From positions 1 through 64,000 of the forward strand of contig CAVOYT010000003.1 of the NCBI GenBank assembly GCA_963700745.1: a stretch of DNA of 64,000 nt, given 5' to 3'. The translations under genes were made by a program, and so were the position numbers. Of the stretch, positions 13,421 through 23,095 are shown piece by piece. How positions within the stretch are numbered: position 1 is the stretch's first letter; each line of letters starts with the position of its first letter. A model generated the notes under the pieces. The model searched no databases. It was not told where the DNA came from and saw only the letters and a list, made by a program, of their open reading frames with translations. This DNA comes from UBA10649 sp963700745. Lineage in GTDB: Bacteria; Actinomycetota; Actinomycetes; S36-B12.

Positions 13421-14589
13421 TCAGGTGGAGTAGGCAGAGTTCTCGTGCACGTAGTCGGCGGTGAGGTCGTTGGTCCACACCGTCGCTGTCTCTCCGCCGG
13501 CTCGAGAGGTCGACCACGATCCGGACGATCCGGCCGGACATGTCAACGTCCTCCCGCGGATCGCCGACCCCGCCAGCTCGTGCCACCCACACGCCGTTGA
13601 TGGCGACGTTGACGCCATCCGGCTCGAACACGGCGTCCGTGGTGCCCACGGCGGACAGGATGCGTCCCCAGTTCGGATCCTCGCCGTGAATGGCGCACTT
13701 GAGCAGGTTGCTGCGCGCCACCGAGCGCGCCGCCGCGACCGCGTCGGACTCCGAGGCGGCGTTGACCACCGTGATCGCGATGTCCTTGGTAGCGCCTTCG
13801 GCGTCGCCGATGAGCTGCAGCGCGAGGTCGGCGCACACGTCAGTGACCAGCGACTCCAGGGTGTCCTCGTCGAGAGTCACTCCCGACGCGCCACTCGCCA
13901 TCAGCAGCACGGTGTCGTTGGTGCTCATGCAGCCGTCCGAGTCGATGCGGTCGAACGACATCGCCGTGGCCCGCCGAAGGACGCGATCGGCAGTCTCAGC
14001 ATCGACGACGGCATCCGTGGTGACGACGACGAGCATGGTCGCCAGCGCGGGAGCCAGCATCCCGGCGCCCTTGGCCATGCCGCCGACCGTCACGCCGTCG
14101 CGTGCAGCCATCGAGGTCTTGGGTCGAGTGTCCGTCGTCATGATGGCGACAGCGGCGTCGGCTCCGCCATCGTCGGCGAGGCCAGCCACGGCGGCATCCA
14201 CGCCGGACATCAGCAGGTCCATCGGCAGCCGCTCGCCGATGAGGCCGGTCGAGCACACGACGACGTCGCCCGGGCCGATCTCGTCGCCCGATGCGGTCAG
14301 TGCCTCCGCCACCTTCTCAGCGGTGCGGTGAGTGTCGGCGAAGCCCTCGGGACCGGTGCACGCGTTGGCACCTCCGGAGTTGAGGATCACCGCGCGCACC
14401 TCGCCGTCCGCCACCGCCTGCCGCGACCACAGGACGGGCGCGGCGGCGAAGCGGTTGGCAGTGAACACGGCCACGCCGACTTGGAGCGGCCCGTCGTTGA
14501 CCACGAGAGCAACGTCGGGCTTGCCGGACGCCTTGAGCCCGGCCGTGACTCCCGCCGCGCGGAACCCCTGCGGGCTGCGTGACGGTCAT
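13421..14589 (-). CDS. argJ: Bifunctional glutamate N-acetyltransferase/ornithine acetyltransferase (two frameshifts)
   Basis: ArgJ makes N-acetylglutamate and recycles the acetyl group from N-acetylornithine. The autocleavage region (MAKGAGMLAPALATMLVVVTTDA region; ALAT|ML) and the C-terminal NSAYST ending are typical. Two single-base insertions break it: one in a GGGG run near 14566, after MTVTQPAG, and one near 13505, after IVVDLS. Correcting both gives about 388 aa. The ATG (14589) overlaps the argC stop (ATGA), and 14 nt separate its stop from argB. Confidence 0.92.
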
Positions 14590-15614
14590 GGCGCAACTCC
14601 ATTCGACGTCAGGCCGAGTCCCTCGTCGAGACCGAGGATCAGGTTGGCGTTCTGCATGGCCTGGCCGGCCGCACCCTTGCCCAGGTTGTCGATGGCACTC
14701 ACCACCGTCAGGCGTCCGGAATGCGCGTCGACGGCGCACTGCAGGTGAACCGCATTCGTGCCGGCGACCGCCGACGTCTGCGGCCACTGTCCCTCCGGCA
14801 GCACATGCACGAAGGGCTCGTCCCGATAGGCGGCCGTCAGCAGCGCTCGGGCGGCTGCCCCGTCGAGTCCGTCCGCGGCCCGCGCGGTGCACGTCGCGAC
14901 GATCCCCCGCGGCATCGGAGCCAGCAGGGGGGTGAAGGACAAGGTGACGGGTCTTCCGGCGGCCGCCGAGAGCGACTGCTCCATCTCGGGGATGTGCTGG
15001 TGCACTCCCCCGACCTTGTAGGCCGACATCGAACCCATCACCTGCGTCGCCAGGAGCGCGTCCGACGCCTTGCGGCCGGCGCCCGAGGTTCCCGACGCCG
15101 CCACCACGACAACATCGTCCGGCTCTGCGACGTCCGCGGCGAGGAACGGCGCGAGGGCCAGTGCCACGGCGGTGGCATAGCAGCCCGGATTCGCCACCCG
15201 AGTCGAGGAGGCGATCGTCGCGCGCTGTCCGGGCAGCTCCGCCAGTCCGTAAGTCCAGGTACCGGCGTGCGCCCCCCCGTAGTACCGCTCCCACTGCGCG
15301 CCGTCCGTCAGGCGGAAGTCGGCCCCGAGGTCGACGACCGGCAGGTCGGCCGGCAGCTGCGCCACCAGGGTCGAGGACTCCCCATGCGGCAGTGCCAGGA
15401 AGACGATGTCGGCGTCGGCCAGGACGTCGGGCGCCGTCGCCACGAGGGTCAGGTCCCCGAGGCCGACCAGGTTCGGGTGGACGGCCGACAGGGGTTCACC
15501 GGCACGGGAGCCGGCGGCCAGAGCGGCCGGCTCGAGGTCGGGATGGGCCGCGATGAGCCTGAGCAGCTCACCACCGGCGTAGCCGGACGCCCCGGCCACG
15601 GATGCACGAATCAT
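14586..15614 (-). CDS. argC: N-acetyl-gamma-glutamyl-phosphate reductase
   Basis: ArgC reduces acetylglutamyl phosphate with NADPH. It shows the dinucleotide-binding start SVAGASGYAGGELLRL, the catalytic Cys in ANPGCYATAV (near residue 145) and the conserved GVHQHIPEMEQ. I chose the ATG at 15614 (MIRASVAG, 342 aa). A 7-residue longer frame to 15635 would run through the promoter. There is no Shine-Dalgarno ahead of this ATG and a -10 hexamer ends 6 nt before it, which suggests a leaderless mRNA. First gene of the argCJBDRH cluster. Confidence 0.95.
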   Translation of the reverse strand: MIRASVAGASGYAGGELLRLIAAHPDLEPAALAAGSRAGEPLSAVHPNLVGLGDLTLVATAPDVLADADIVFLALPHGESSTLVAQLPADLPVVDLGADFRLTDGAQWERYYGGAHAGTWTYGLAELPGQRATIASSTRVANPGCYATAVALALAPFLAADVAEPDDVVVVAASGTSGAGRKASDALLATQVMGSMSAYKVGGVHQHIPEMEQSLSAAAGRPVTLSFTPLLAPMPRGIVATCTARAADGLDGAAARALLTAAYRDEPFVHVLPEGQWPQTSAVAGTNAVHLQCAVDAHSGRLTVVSAIDNLGKGAAGQAMQNANLILGLDEGLGLTSNGVAP

Positions 15615-15620
15615 GCGATG

Positions 15621-15649
15621 AGCATACGCATACACGCATAGTCAGTCCA
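15621..15649 (-). promoter_or_regulatory. argC promoter with candidate ArgR operator
   Basis: On the minus strand TGGACT (15644-15649) and TATGCT (15621-15626) are separated by 17 bp, and the argC ATG starts 6 nt after the -10. Between and over them lies a repeat of ATGCGT/TATGCG units (15622-15640), similar in base composition and repeat character to actinobacterial ARG boxes, which are built from TGCATA-like half sites. A repressor bound here would cover the core promoter. The promoter spacing is seen; the ArgR assignment is inference. Confidence 0.45.
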
Positions 15650-15682
15650 CGACGGGCCGACCTGCCGATCAGTCGCATCCGG

Positions 15683-18174
15683 TCAGGAGCGCAGCACGGC
15701 CCCACAGCGGGTGGCGGCCGAAGCGAGGGCCGCATCCCGGGCCGCCGCCGTCTCGGTCGCGTCCAAGGTCCGGTCGGAGGCTCGGAATCGGAGGGCGAAG
15801 GCCAACGACCGCTTGCCGTCGGGCACCTGCGGACCCTCGTACACGTCGAACAGGCGCACCGACTCCAGCAGCTCCCCCGCGCCCTCACGGAGCCGCGACG
15901 AGCACCTCGGCGACCGGAACAGCCCGGTCCACGACGACGGCCAGGTCCTCCTTCGCCAGCGGCTGGGTGCCCACCTGGGGGGCCGGCCGCACGTCCGGTG
16001 CGGCGTGGATGACCGCGTCGAGGTCGAGCCACATGGCTGACGTCCGCTCCGCGAGCCCGTTCGATTCCACGACCCGCGGATGGAGCTCCCCGGCGGCACC
16101 CACGCGCAGCTCGCCCACGGACAGCGCCGCGCACCGACCGGGATGGAAGGCCGGATCGTCGCCCGCCGACACCTCCAACTCGACGCCGCACGCCTCGGCG
16201 ACCATGCGCGCGACCTCGATGGCATCCGACCAGATCGCCGGTCGGGCCGGCCCCCACCAGCCCTCAGGCTCCAAGTGGCCACTGAGGACGGCCGCGACCT
16301 GCGTCGGCTGATGCGGGAGGAGATCGTTCAGGTCCTGCCACTCGGCGGCACTCGGACGACGGTGGACGGGCGGTCGGACCGGACTCTCGACGGCCACATC
16401 GCCGACGAACACGGCGCCGATCTCGAACACGGAGACGTCAGTGAGCCCGCGACCGGTGTTGCGGCGGACGACCGAGATCAGACCAGGGAGCAGGGTTCCG
16501 CGAAGATACGGCTGCTCCTCGGACAGCGGATTCGCCAGCCGCGGGGTGACCCGGCGCGTGTCATCCTCGGGGAGCCGCAGGGCGTCGAGCTCCGCCGGCC
16601 CCACGAAGGGGTAGGTCAGCACCTCCACCATTCCGCGCGAGGCCAGGACCATGCCCACACGGCGACGCAGTCGCTGTCCGCGAGTCAGTCCCCGGCCCAG
16701 CGGTGCGGCCGGCAGCGTCGAGGGAAGCAGGTCGTAGCCGTTGAGCCGGATGACCTCCTCGACCAGATCGATGGCGTCGGTGAGGTCAGGACGCCAGGAC
16801 GGCGGCGAGACGAGCGCCTGCCCTTCGTCGGCTTCGTCCACCTCGCAGCCGATCGCCTCGAGAAGGGTCACGACCGTCGCCCGAGGAATCTCCATCCCGG
16901 CCACGTCCCCGGGCTCGGAGAGGGGCAGGGCGATGACGACCGGGGCCGCAGGGGTCTCGACGGCCGTCATGCCGACGTAGTGCCCGCCACCGAACTCCAG
17001 CAGCAGGGCCGCGGCGCGAGCCGAGGCGTAGGGCGCCAGATCGCGGTCGACACCGCGCTCGTTGCGGCGGCCCGCCTCGCTGGTGACCTTGTGGCGCCGC
17101 CCGGCGCGGGCGACCACTTCAGGAACGAAGTGCGCAGCCTCCAAGGCGATGCTCGTCGTGGCGTCGTCGATCTCGGAGTGGAGGCCGCCGATGACCCCGG
17201 CCAGGCCGATGACGCCCGTGTCGTCGACGATCACCAGGTCCTCCGCGGTCAACTCGCGCTTGACGTGGTCCAGTGACTCGAACTCGGTGCCGTCCGACGG
17301 CCCGAGCCGCCCGCACCGTGCCCTGCAGCTTGTCCATGTCGTAGGCATGGAGGGGCTGTCCGAGCTCGAGCATGACGTAGTTGGTGACGTCGACGGCCAG
17401 CGAGACCGGGCGCATCCCGCACGCGACCAGGCGGCGCTGCATCCACAGCGGAGACGCAGCCGCCGGATCGAACTCCACGATCGTCCGCATCGTGAACAGG
17501 TCGCAGCCGCTCGGGTCCTCGGTGCCGCACTCCTGGGGCGCGCGATCCGCAAGAGGGGCCGGGAGGTCGGCGAGCGCCACCCCGGGATCGTCGAACGCGA
17601 CCCCGTAGGCGATCGCCACCTCGCGGGCGATGCCACGGATGGACAGCGCGTAGCCGCGGTCGGGGGTGATCGCGATGTCGAGGACCTCGTCACCGACACC
17701 GATGATCGGAGCTGCGTCGTCGCCGGGCTCCCCCGCGTCGGCAGGCAGCACCATGATGCCGTCGTGGTCCTCGCCGAGGGCGAGCTCGCGCTCCGAGCAG
17801 ATCATGCCGTCGGAGACCTTGCCGTACGTGGCGCGCGAAGCGATCTCGAAGCCGCCGGGAAGGACGGTGCCCGGCAGCGCCACCACCACCAGGTCGCCTT
17901 CGACGAAGTTGCGCGCACCGCAGATGATGCCGCGGACGCCGCCGGCTTCGACGCCGACGTCGACCTGGCACCAGCGGATGGGCTTCTTGAACTCGGTGAG
18001 CTCCTCGACCTCGAGCACCCGACCCACCAGCAGTGAGCCCTCGACCCCGGCACCGATCGATTCGACCGTCTCGACCTCGAGGCCGGCTCGGATCAGACGG
18101 GCGGCCACGTCGCGGCCGGTCTCACCGGAGGGGATGTCGACGAGTTCCCGGAGCCAGGACAGTGGCGCGCGCAT
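15683..18174 (-). CDS. pheT: Phenylalanyl-tRNA synthetase beta subunit (two frameshifts)
   Basis: PheT forms the alpha2-beta2 enzyme with PheS. The order is B1 (MRAPLSWLRELVDIP), an EMAP-like tRNA-binding OB domain (about 40-150), the B3/B4 editing domain (GRRNERGVDRDLAP-type region), B5, the catalytic-like core, and the FDX-ACB anticodon domain at the C-terminus (PLAKEDLAVVVDRAVP). Single extra bases near 17310 (CGGGCGG) and 15896 break the frame; corrected, the protein is about 829 aa, as expected. Its ATG overlaps the pheS stop (TGATG). The 68 nt between it and argC hold the argC promoter. Confidence 0.94.
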
Positions 18175-19301
18175 CAGGCCTCCACCCCGAACGCGAGCGT
18201 GAACCGCACGTCGCCTTCGACCATGTCACGCATGTCGCTCACGCCGTTGCGGAACATGAGCGTGCGCTCGACGCCCATGCCGAAGGCGAATCCGCGGTAG
18301 ACCGAGGGATCGATGCCGACCGCCTGCAGAACGCGCGGGTTCACCATGCCGCAGCCACCCCACTCGATCCAACCCTCGCTGCCGCACGTGCGGCAGGGCC
18401 GGTCGGGATTGCCGACGGACTCGCCACGGCAGACGAAGCACTCCAGGTCCACCTCGGCGCTGGGCTCGGTGAAGGGGAAGTACGAGGGACGCATGCGCGT
18501 GTGGATGCCCTCGCCGAACATGGACTGCGCGAAGTGGTCGAGGGTGCCGCGCAGGTCGCCCATCGTGATGCCCTTGTCGACCGCCAGGCCCTCGATCTGG
18601 TGGAAGACGGGCGTGTGAGTGGCATCCAGCTCGTCGGTGCGGAAGACCCGCCCCGGCGCCACGACGTAGATCGGCAGCTCACGGTCGAGCATCGCCCGGA
18701 TCTGGATCGGCGACGTCTGCGTGCGCAGGACGACGCCGCTGTCGGGCGATCCCGACGAAGAAGGTGTCCTGCATGGTCCGGGCCGGATGATCCGGCGGCA
18801 CGTTGAGCGCGTCGAAGTTGATCCACTCCGCCTCGGCCTCGGGGCCCTCGGCGATGTCGTAGCCCATGGAGATGAAGACGTCGGCCACTCGCTCCATCAG
18901 GCTGGTCAGCGGATGCCGCCCGCCCATCGGCTGGCGATCCGTGGGCAGTGTGACGTCGACGGTCTCCTCGACGAGGACGCGCTGGTCCCGCTCGTCCTCG
19001 AGCTCCGCCTGACGGGACTCCAGCGCCTGCTTGACCCGCCGCGGGCCTGACCGACCCGCTTTCCGACCTCGGCCTTCGCCGCAGGGGGAAGGGCGCCGAT
19101 CTCGCGGTTGGCCAGGGCCAGCGGCGAGCGATCTCCGGCATGGGCCAGCCGCACGTCCTTGAGGTCGGCGAGGGTGGAGGCGTCGGCGATGGCGGCCAGC
19201 GCGGTCTCGACCATGCCAGCAACCGCGTCGGCGTCCAGGCTCGCCACCTGCTTCGGGTCGAACGAGGTATTGGGGCCGGACACGGCGGTGCCTTTCGTCA
19301 T
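18174..19301 (-). CDS. pheS: Phenylalanyl-tRNA synthetase alpha subunit (two frameshifts)
   Basis: PheS is the catalytic subunit. It has an N-terminal coiled-coil arm (residues 1-100) and class II motifs (HPLTSLMERVADVF; HQIEGLAVD; GMGVERTLMF). An insertion with four Cys (CFVCRG...CRTCGSEG) is typical of actinobacterial PheS. The frame breaks near 19046 after GQARG, the only place in the window where a missing base fits best, and near 18752 (extra base in GGG after TFFVG). The two cancel and give about 375 aa. It follows cysNC by 28 nt. Confidence 0.92.
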
Positions 19302-19329
19302 CGGGTCGTGCTGAGGCTACTCGGCGCGA

Positions 19330-21215
19330 CTACTCGCCCAGGACTGCGCGTACGAGCTGCGTCGACGGAGGCATCGAGGTCGCCGGTGCCGCGCAGGACC
19401 AGCTCCGGCGACTCCGGCGGCTCGTACTCCTGTCCGACACCGGTGAGGTTCGGCAGGGCACCGCGGGCCGCCTTGGCGTACAGGCCCTTGGTGTCGCGCT
19501 CGGTGACGACGTCGAGCGGGGTGTCGACGTAGACCTCGAGGAAGGCCCCCGGCTCGAAGAGCTCGCGTGCGGCTCGCCGGTCACCGACGAACGGCGAGAC
19601 GAGGGCGACGAAGACCACGATGCCCGCCTCGCTCATGAGCTTGCTCACCTCGGCGACGCGGCGGACGTTCTCGGCGCGGTCCTCGGGAGTGAAGCCGAGG
19701 TCCTTGTTCAGGCCGTGGCGCACGTTGTCGCCGTCGAGGACGAAGGTGTGCACGCCGAGCGCGTGCAGCTTGCGGACGGCCGCGTCCGCGATCGTGGACT
19801 TGCCGGCGCCGGACAGGCCGGTCAGCCAGACCACCTTCGCGTCGTGCCCCATGAGCAGCCGACGCGCCTCGTCGTCGACCGCGTAGTCGTGCCGGACGAC
19901 GTTGGTCGAGCGCCGCATGGCGTGCCGCACCATGCCGGCAGCGACGGTGTCCGCAGTGACGCGATCGACGAGGAGGAACCCGCCGGTGTCGCGGACCACG
20001 CTGTAGGCATCCATCGGCACCGGCTTGTCGGTGGCGACCTCGACCCGGCCGATGTCGTTCATCTCGAGGATGCGGGCTGCGTGCTCGTGACCCTCGACGA
20101 CGTCGAGTCGGTGGCGCACGTTCGTGACCGTGGCGGGCACCGAGCGCGAGCCGGAGACCAGCAGGTAGGAGCGCCCGTGCGCGAGCGGCTCCTCGCCCAG
20201 CCACACCATGTCGACCGCGAAACGGTCGGCGGGCTGCGGCTGCTCGCCGGATCCGCCGGCGATGACGTCGCCGCGGGTGACGTCGACCTCGTGATCGAGC
20301 GTGATGGTGACGGCCTGCCCCGTCTCGGCCGACTCGAGATCGGCGATGTGCCCGTCGACGTGGAGGTCGTAGGTGACGATGCGGTCGATCACGGCGGACC
20401 GCCCCGAGTCGGCGATCACCACGTGGTCGCCCTTCGAGACGCGACCCGAGACGACGGTGCCGGCGTAGCCGCGGAAGTTGCCCTCGGCGCGGACGATGAA
20501 CTGCACCGGGAAGCGGAAGGGCTGCTCGCCCAACAATTCGACCGGCTCCCACTCCTCGAGCGCGCGCAGCAGAGTCGGTCCCGGTGTACCAGGGCATCTG
20601 GGTGCTCGGCTCGGTGATGTTGTCGCCGACGAAGGCGCTCACCGGGATCGCGATCACCTCGGGGACGTCGAGGCGCGCCGCGGTCGTGCGCACGATGCCG
20701 ACGATCTCCTCGAAGGTCGCGTGCTCGTAGCCGACGAGGTCCATCTTGTTGACGGCGACGATGACGGTCTTGACGCCCATCAGGGCGCAGATGGTCAGGT
20801 GGCGATGCGTCTGGGCCCGCACACCGCGGGCGGCGTCGACCATGAGGACGGCGACGTCGCCGTTGGATGCTGCCACCGCCATGTTGCGCGTGTACTGCTC
20901 GTGCCCCGGCGAGTCGGCGACCAGCACCCGGCGGCCGTTCGGCAGGTTCATGTGCCGGTAGGCGACGTCGATGGTGATGCCCTGCTCCCGTTCGGCCTCG
21001 AGGCCGTCGGTCAGGAGCGAGAAGTCGATCTCGCCGACCGCGATCGTCGAGCCGCCGCGGCGCGTCCGCCGGGCGTACTCGAGCGTGTCGAGCGGCACCG
21101 AGTCGGTCTCGGCCAGCAGACGACCGATGAGCGTGGACTTGCCGTCGTCGACGGAGCCGCACGTCACCAGGTGCAGGACGGGGGTCAGGTCTCGGGTGGA
21201 ACTCGTGCCGGCCAC
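19330..21215 (-). CDS. cysNC: Bifunctional sulfate adenylyltransferase subunit 1/adenylylsulfate kinase (two frameshifts)
   Basis: The GTPase CysN drives ATP sulfurylase (with CysD), and the fused CysC phosphorylates APS to PAPS. Seen in order: GTPase P-loop CGSVDDGKST, DSPGHEQYTRN, NKMD, beta-barrel domains, then the APS-kinase P-loop GLSGAGKST and LDGDNVRHGLN. A single extra base near 20581 (ACCGGGACC) splits the GTPase from the barrel, and one near 19358 hides the end LVRAVLGE. Corrected length is about 627 aa. The GTG start shares one base with the cysD stop (TAGTG), with GGAGGG 9 nt ahead. Confidence 0.92.
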
Positions 21216-22148
21216 TAGAAGTAGCCCTCCTTCTTCTTGCCCTCCATGGACTCCGAACCGCCCTCGCCGTCGATGAGGCGTCCCGAGCGCTCGGAGTACT
21301 TTGCTCCGGCCATCTCGGCGACCAGCTGCTCCATCGTGTCGGCGGTGGACTCCACCGCGCCGCGACAGCGGGTAGCAGCCGAGGGTGCGGAAGCGCACCA
21401 CGCGCATCTCGGGGGTCTCGCCCTCGAGCAGGGGGAGCCGCTCGTCGTCGACCATGATCAGGACGCCGTCGCGCTCGACGACCGGGCGCGGCTTGGCGAA
21501 GTACAGGTCCGGGATCGGGATGTCCTCGCGCTGGATGTACTTCCAGACATCGAGCTCGGTCCAGTTGGACAGCGGGAAGACCCGCATCGACTGGCCAGGC
21601 GCCAACTGCGTGTTCGCGGTGCGCCAGAACTCGGGTCGCTGCTTGCGCGGATCCCACTGGTGCCCGGGCTCGCGCAGGCTGAAGATGCGCTCCTTGGCGC
21701 GGCTGCGCTCCTCGTCGCGCCGGGCACCGCCGATGGCCGCGTCGAACCCGTAGCGGTCGATGCCCTCGCGCAGGGCGACGGTCTTCATCAGGCGCGTGTA
21801 CTCGTGCGTGCCGTGGGTGAAGGGCGTGACGCCCTCCTCGATCGCCGCGAGGTTCTGGGCGATCCGCAGGTCGAGCCCGAGCTCGGCGGCCCGACGGTCG
21901 CGGAACTCGATCATCTCGCGGAACTTCCAGCCCGTGTCGATGTGCATGACCGGGAACGGGATGGGTGCGGGGGCGAAGGCCTTGATGGCCAGGTGCAGCA
22001 GGACCGAGGAGTCCTTGCCGATGCTGTAGAGCAGCACCGGGTTCTTGAACGCCGCCGCCGTCTCCCGGTAGATGTGGATCGCCTCGGCCTCGAGCTCGTC
22101 GAGGACGGCGTCGTAGGACACCGACGCGACCGGCGTGGCGGTGGTCAC
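21215..22148 (-). CDS. cysD: Sulfate adenylyltransferase subunit 2 (one frameshift)
   Basis: CysD catalyses APS formation from ATP and sulfate. The PP-loop SIGKDSSVLLHLA (residues 42-54), MHIDTGWKFREM and GGARRDEERSRAKER are diagnostic. An extra base near 21360 hides the real end (SGAVESTADTMEQ... EGKKKEGYF); corrected length is about 310 aa. Without the correction it appears fused to CysN, which is false. The start is GTG at 22148, preceded by AAAGGA and by a small perfect hairpin. It is transcribed after the oxygenase gene with a 109-nt gap. Confidence 0.94.
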
Positions 22149-22170
22149 GATTCTTCGTTCCTTTCGTCGG

Positions 22171-22185
22171 GAGGAGTGGCTCCTC
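22171..22185 (-). promoter_or_regulatory. Hairpin just upstream of the cysD ribosome-binding site
   Basis: GAGGAG-CCA-CTCCTC on the minus strand forms a perfect 6-bp stem with a 3-nt loop, ending 9 nt before AAAGGA of cysD. It contains an SD-like GGAG itself. It could modulate translation or be a decoy; no known riboswitch class is recognisable. Confidence 0.3.
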
Positions 22186-22215
22186 TGGTCAGGGCGGCCA
22201 CTCGTGAACTCCAGT

Positions 22216-22235
22216 GCCCGCGATCCATCGCGGGC
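22216..22235 (-). terminator. Stem-loop after the oxygenase gene
   Basis: GCCCGCGAT and ATCGCGGGC form a 20-nt near-perfect palindrome 22 nt after the oxygenase stop. It has no U-tract. A factor-independent terminator of the actinobacterial type or an mRNA end-protecting hairpin is plausible, which would make cysD the start of a separate transcript. Confidence 0.4.
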
Positions 22236-22257
22236 GGGTCAGGCGGCGCGAGGGCCG

Positions 22258-23079
22258 TCAGGCCTCGGAGTACTCCTCCATGGCGGGGCCGGCCGAGAGG
22301 CTGCCATCGCCGAACGTGGGGTCGGCGCCGCGGGCCGCGAGTGCAGCGGCCCGCTCGTCGCGCCTGCGCTGCGCGTGCGCCTCGCCCTCCGCCGCGACCG
22401 CAGGATCCAGCGGCACGGTGTCGAAGCGCGGGCGGCCGTTCTTCGCCGTGATGTAGGCGTCGAGCCCGGGGCCGCACTCCCACGAGGTGATCAGGCAGTA
22501 GCGCGGATCCGGACCCGGGTGCCACACCGCGTGCCAGAGCCGCTGGGTGTCGATGATCGCCTGGGCGCCGGCCGGAAGCGGGATGCGGGTCTCGGTCGCC
22601 GGATCGTCGCGATCCTCGCGCAGGATCATCACCGCGTCGGGGTTGTCGGTGAGGTTGAAGAACCCCCGGACGATCCAGCCGGTGCCCTCGGGGTTCAGGC
22701 GGTTGTTGTCGTCGCGGTGCAGGTTGTAGAGGGCATCGCCGTAGCTGTTGGGCTGAAGCTCGATGACTCGGCAGCGGCCGATGTTGACCCCGGGCTCCTG
22801 CGCGCGTGCGACCAGCCGGGGGGCGACGTCGACGTTGGCCGGCACCCAGACGCCGTCCTTGTCGGTCTTCGGCGGGGTGTGGTTCCAGAAGCCGTTGCAC
22901 TCCATGTCCCCGTAGGCGCTCGCCAGCGGTGCGAATCGGGTGTCGCCGGAGGACTTCCAGTCGACGAAGGTCAGGTCCTCCCACTCCCGGGGGTCCTGGG
23001 CCTGGTCGTAGGAGTCGAGGATGACGTAGCCGGTCTCCTCGAAGACGGGCAGCGTGGTGTACGCGGACGGATCTGCCAT
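22258..23079 (-). CDS. Putative Fe(II)/2-oxoglutarate-type oxygenase
   Basis: I do not recognise a named family for this 273-aa soluble protein. It carries the spacing of a 2OG-Fe(II) oxygenase facial triad: H121-x-D123 in NLHRDDN, a distal His at 183 in LWHAVWH, and Arg at 193 ten residues later, which would bind the co-substrate carboxylate. Surrounding strands (GWIVRGFFNLTDNP, LPAGAQAIIDTQRLWH) fit a jelly-roll core. The charged C-terminus (225-273) is Ala/Arg-rich. I chose the ATG at 23079 (MADPSAYTTLPVF) over an upstream extension that is the antisense of a bad frame in the next gene. It lies directly upstream of cysD-cysNC, so a role near sulfur metabolism is possible but unproven. Confidence 0.6.
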   Translation of the reverse strand: MADPSAYTTLPVFEETGYVILDSYDQAQDPREWEDLTFVDWKSSGDTRFAPLASAYGDMECNGFWNHTPPKTDKDGVWVPANVDVAPRLVARAQEPGVNIGRCRVIELQPNSYGDALYNLHRDDNNRLNPEGTGWIVRGFFNLTDNPDAVMILREDRDDPATETRIPLPAGAQAIIDTQRLWHAVWHPGPDPRYCLITSWECGPGLDAYITAKNGRPRFDTVPLDPAVAAEGEAHAQRRRDERAAALAARGADPTFGDGSLSAGPAMEEYSEA

Positions 23080-23095
23080 GGGCCTCAGTCTGTCA

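Noticed and set aside
12495..14504. Apparent ArgJ-ArgB fusion protein
   Set aside because: A single extra base near 13505 removes the argJ stop from frame. Correcting it restores the normal ArgJ end (NSAYST) and a separate argB.
19581..22148. Apparent CysD-CysN fusion
   Set aside because: One extra base near 21360 hides the CysD end EGKKKEGYF. With it removed, the TAG of cysD overlaps a GTG start of cysN with a good ribosome site.
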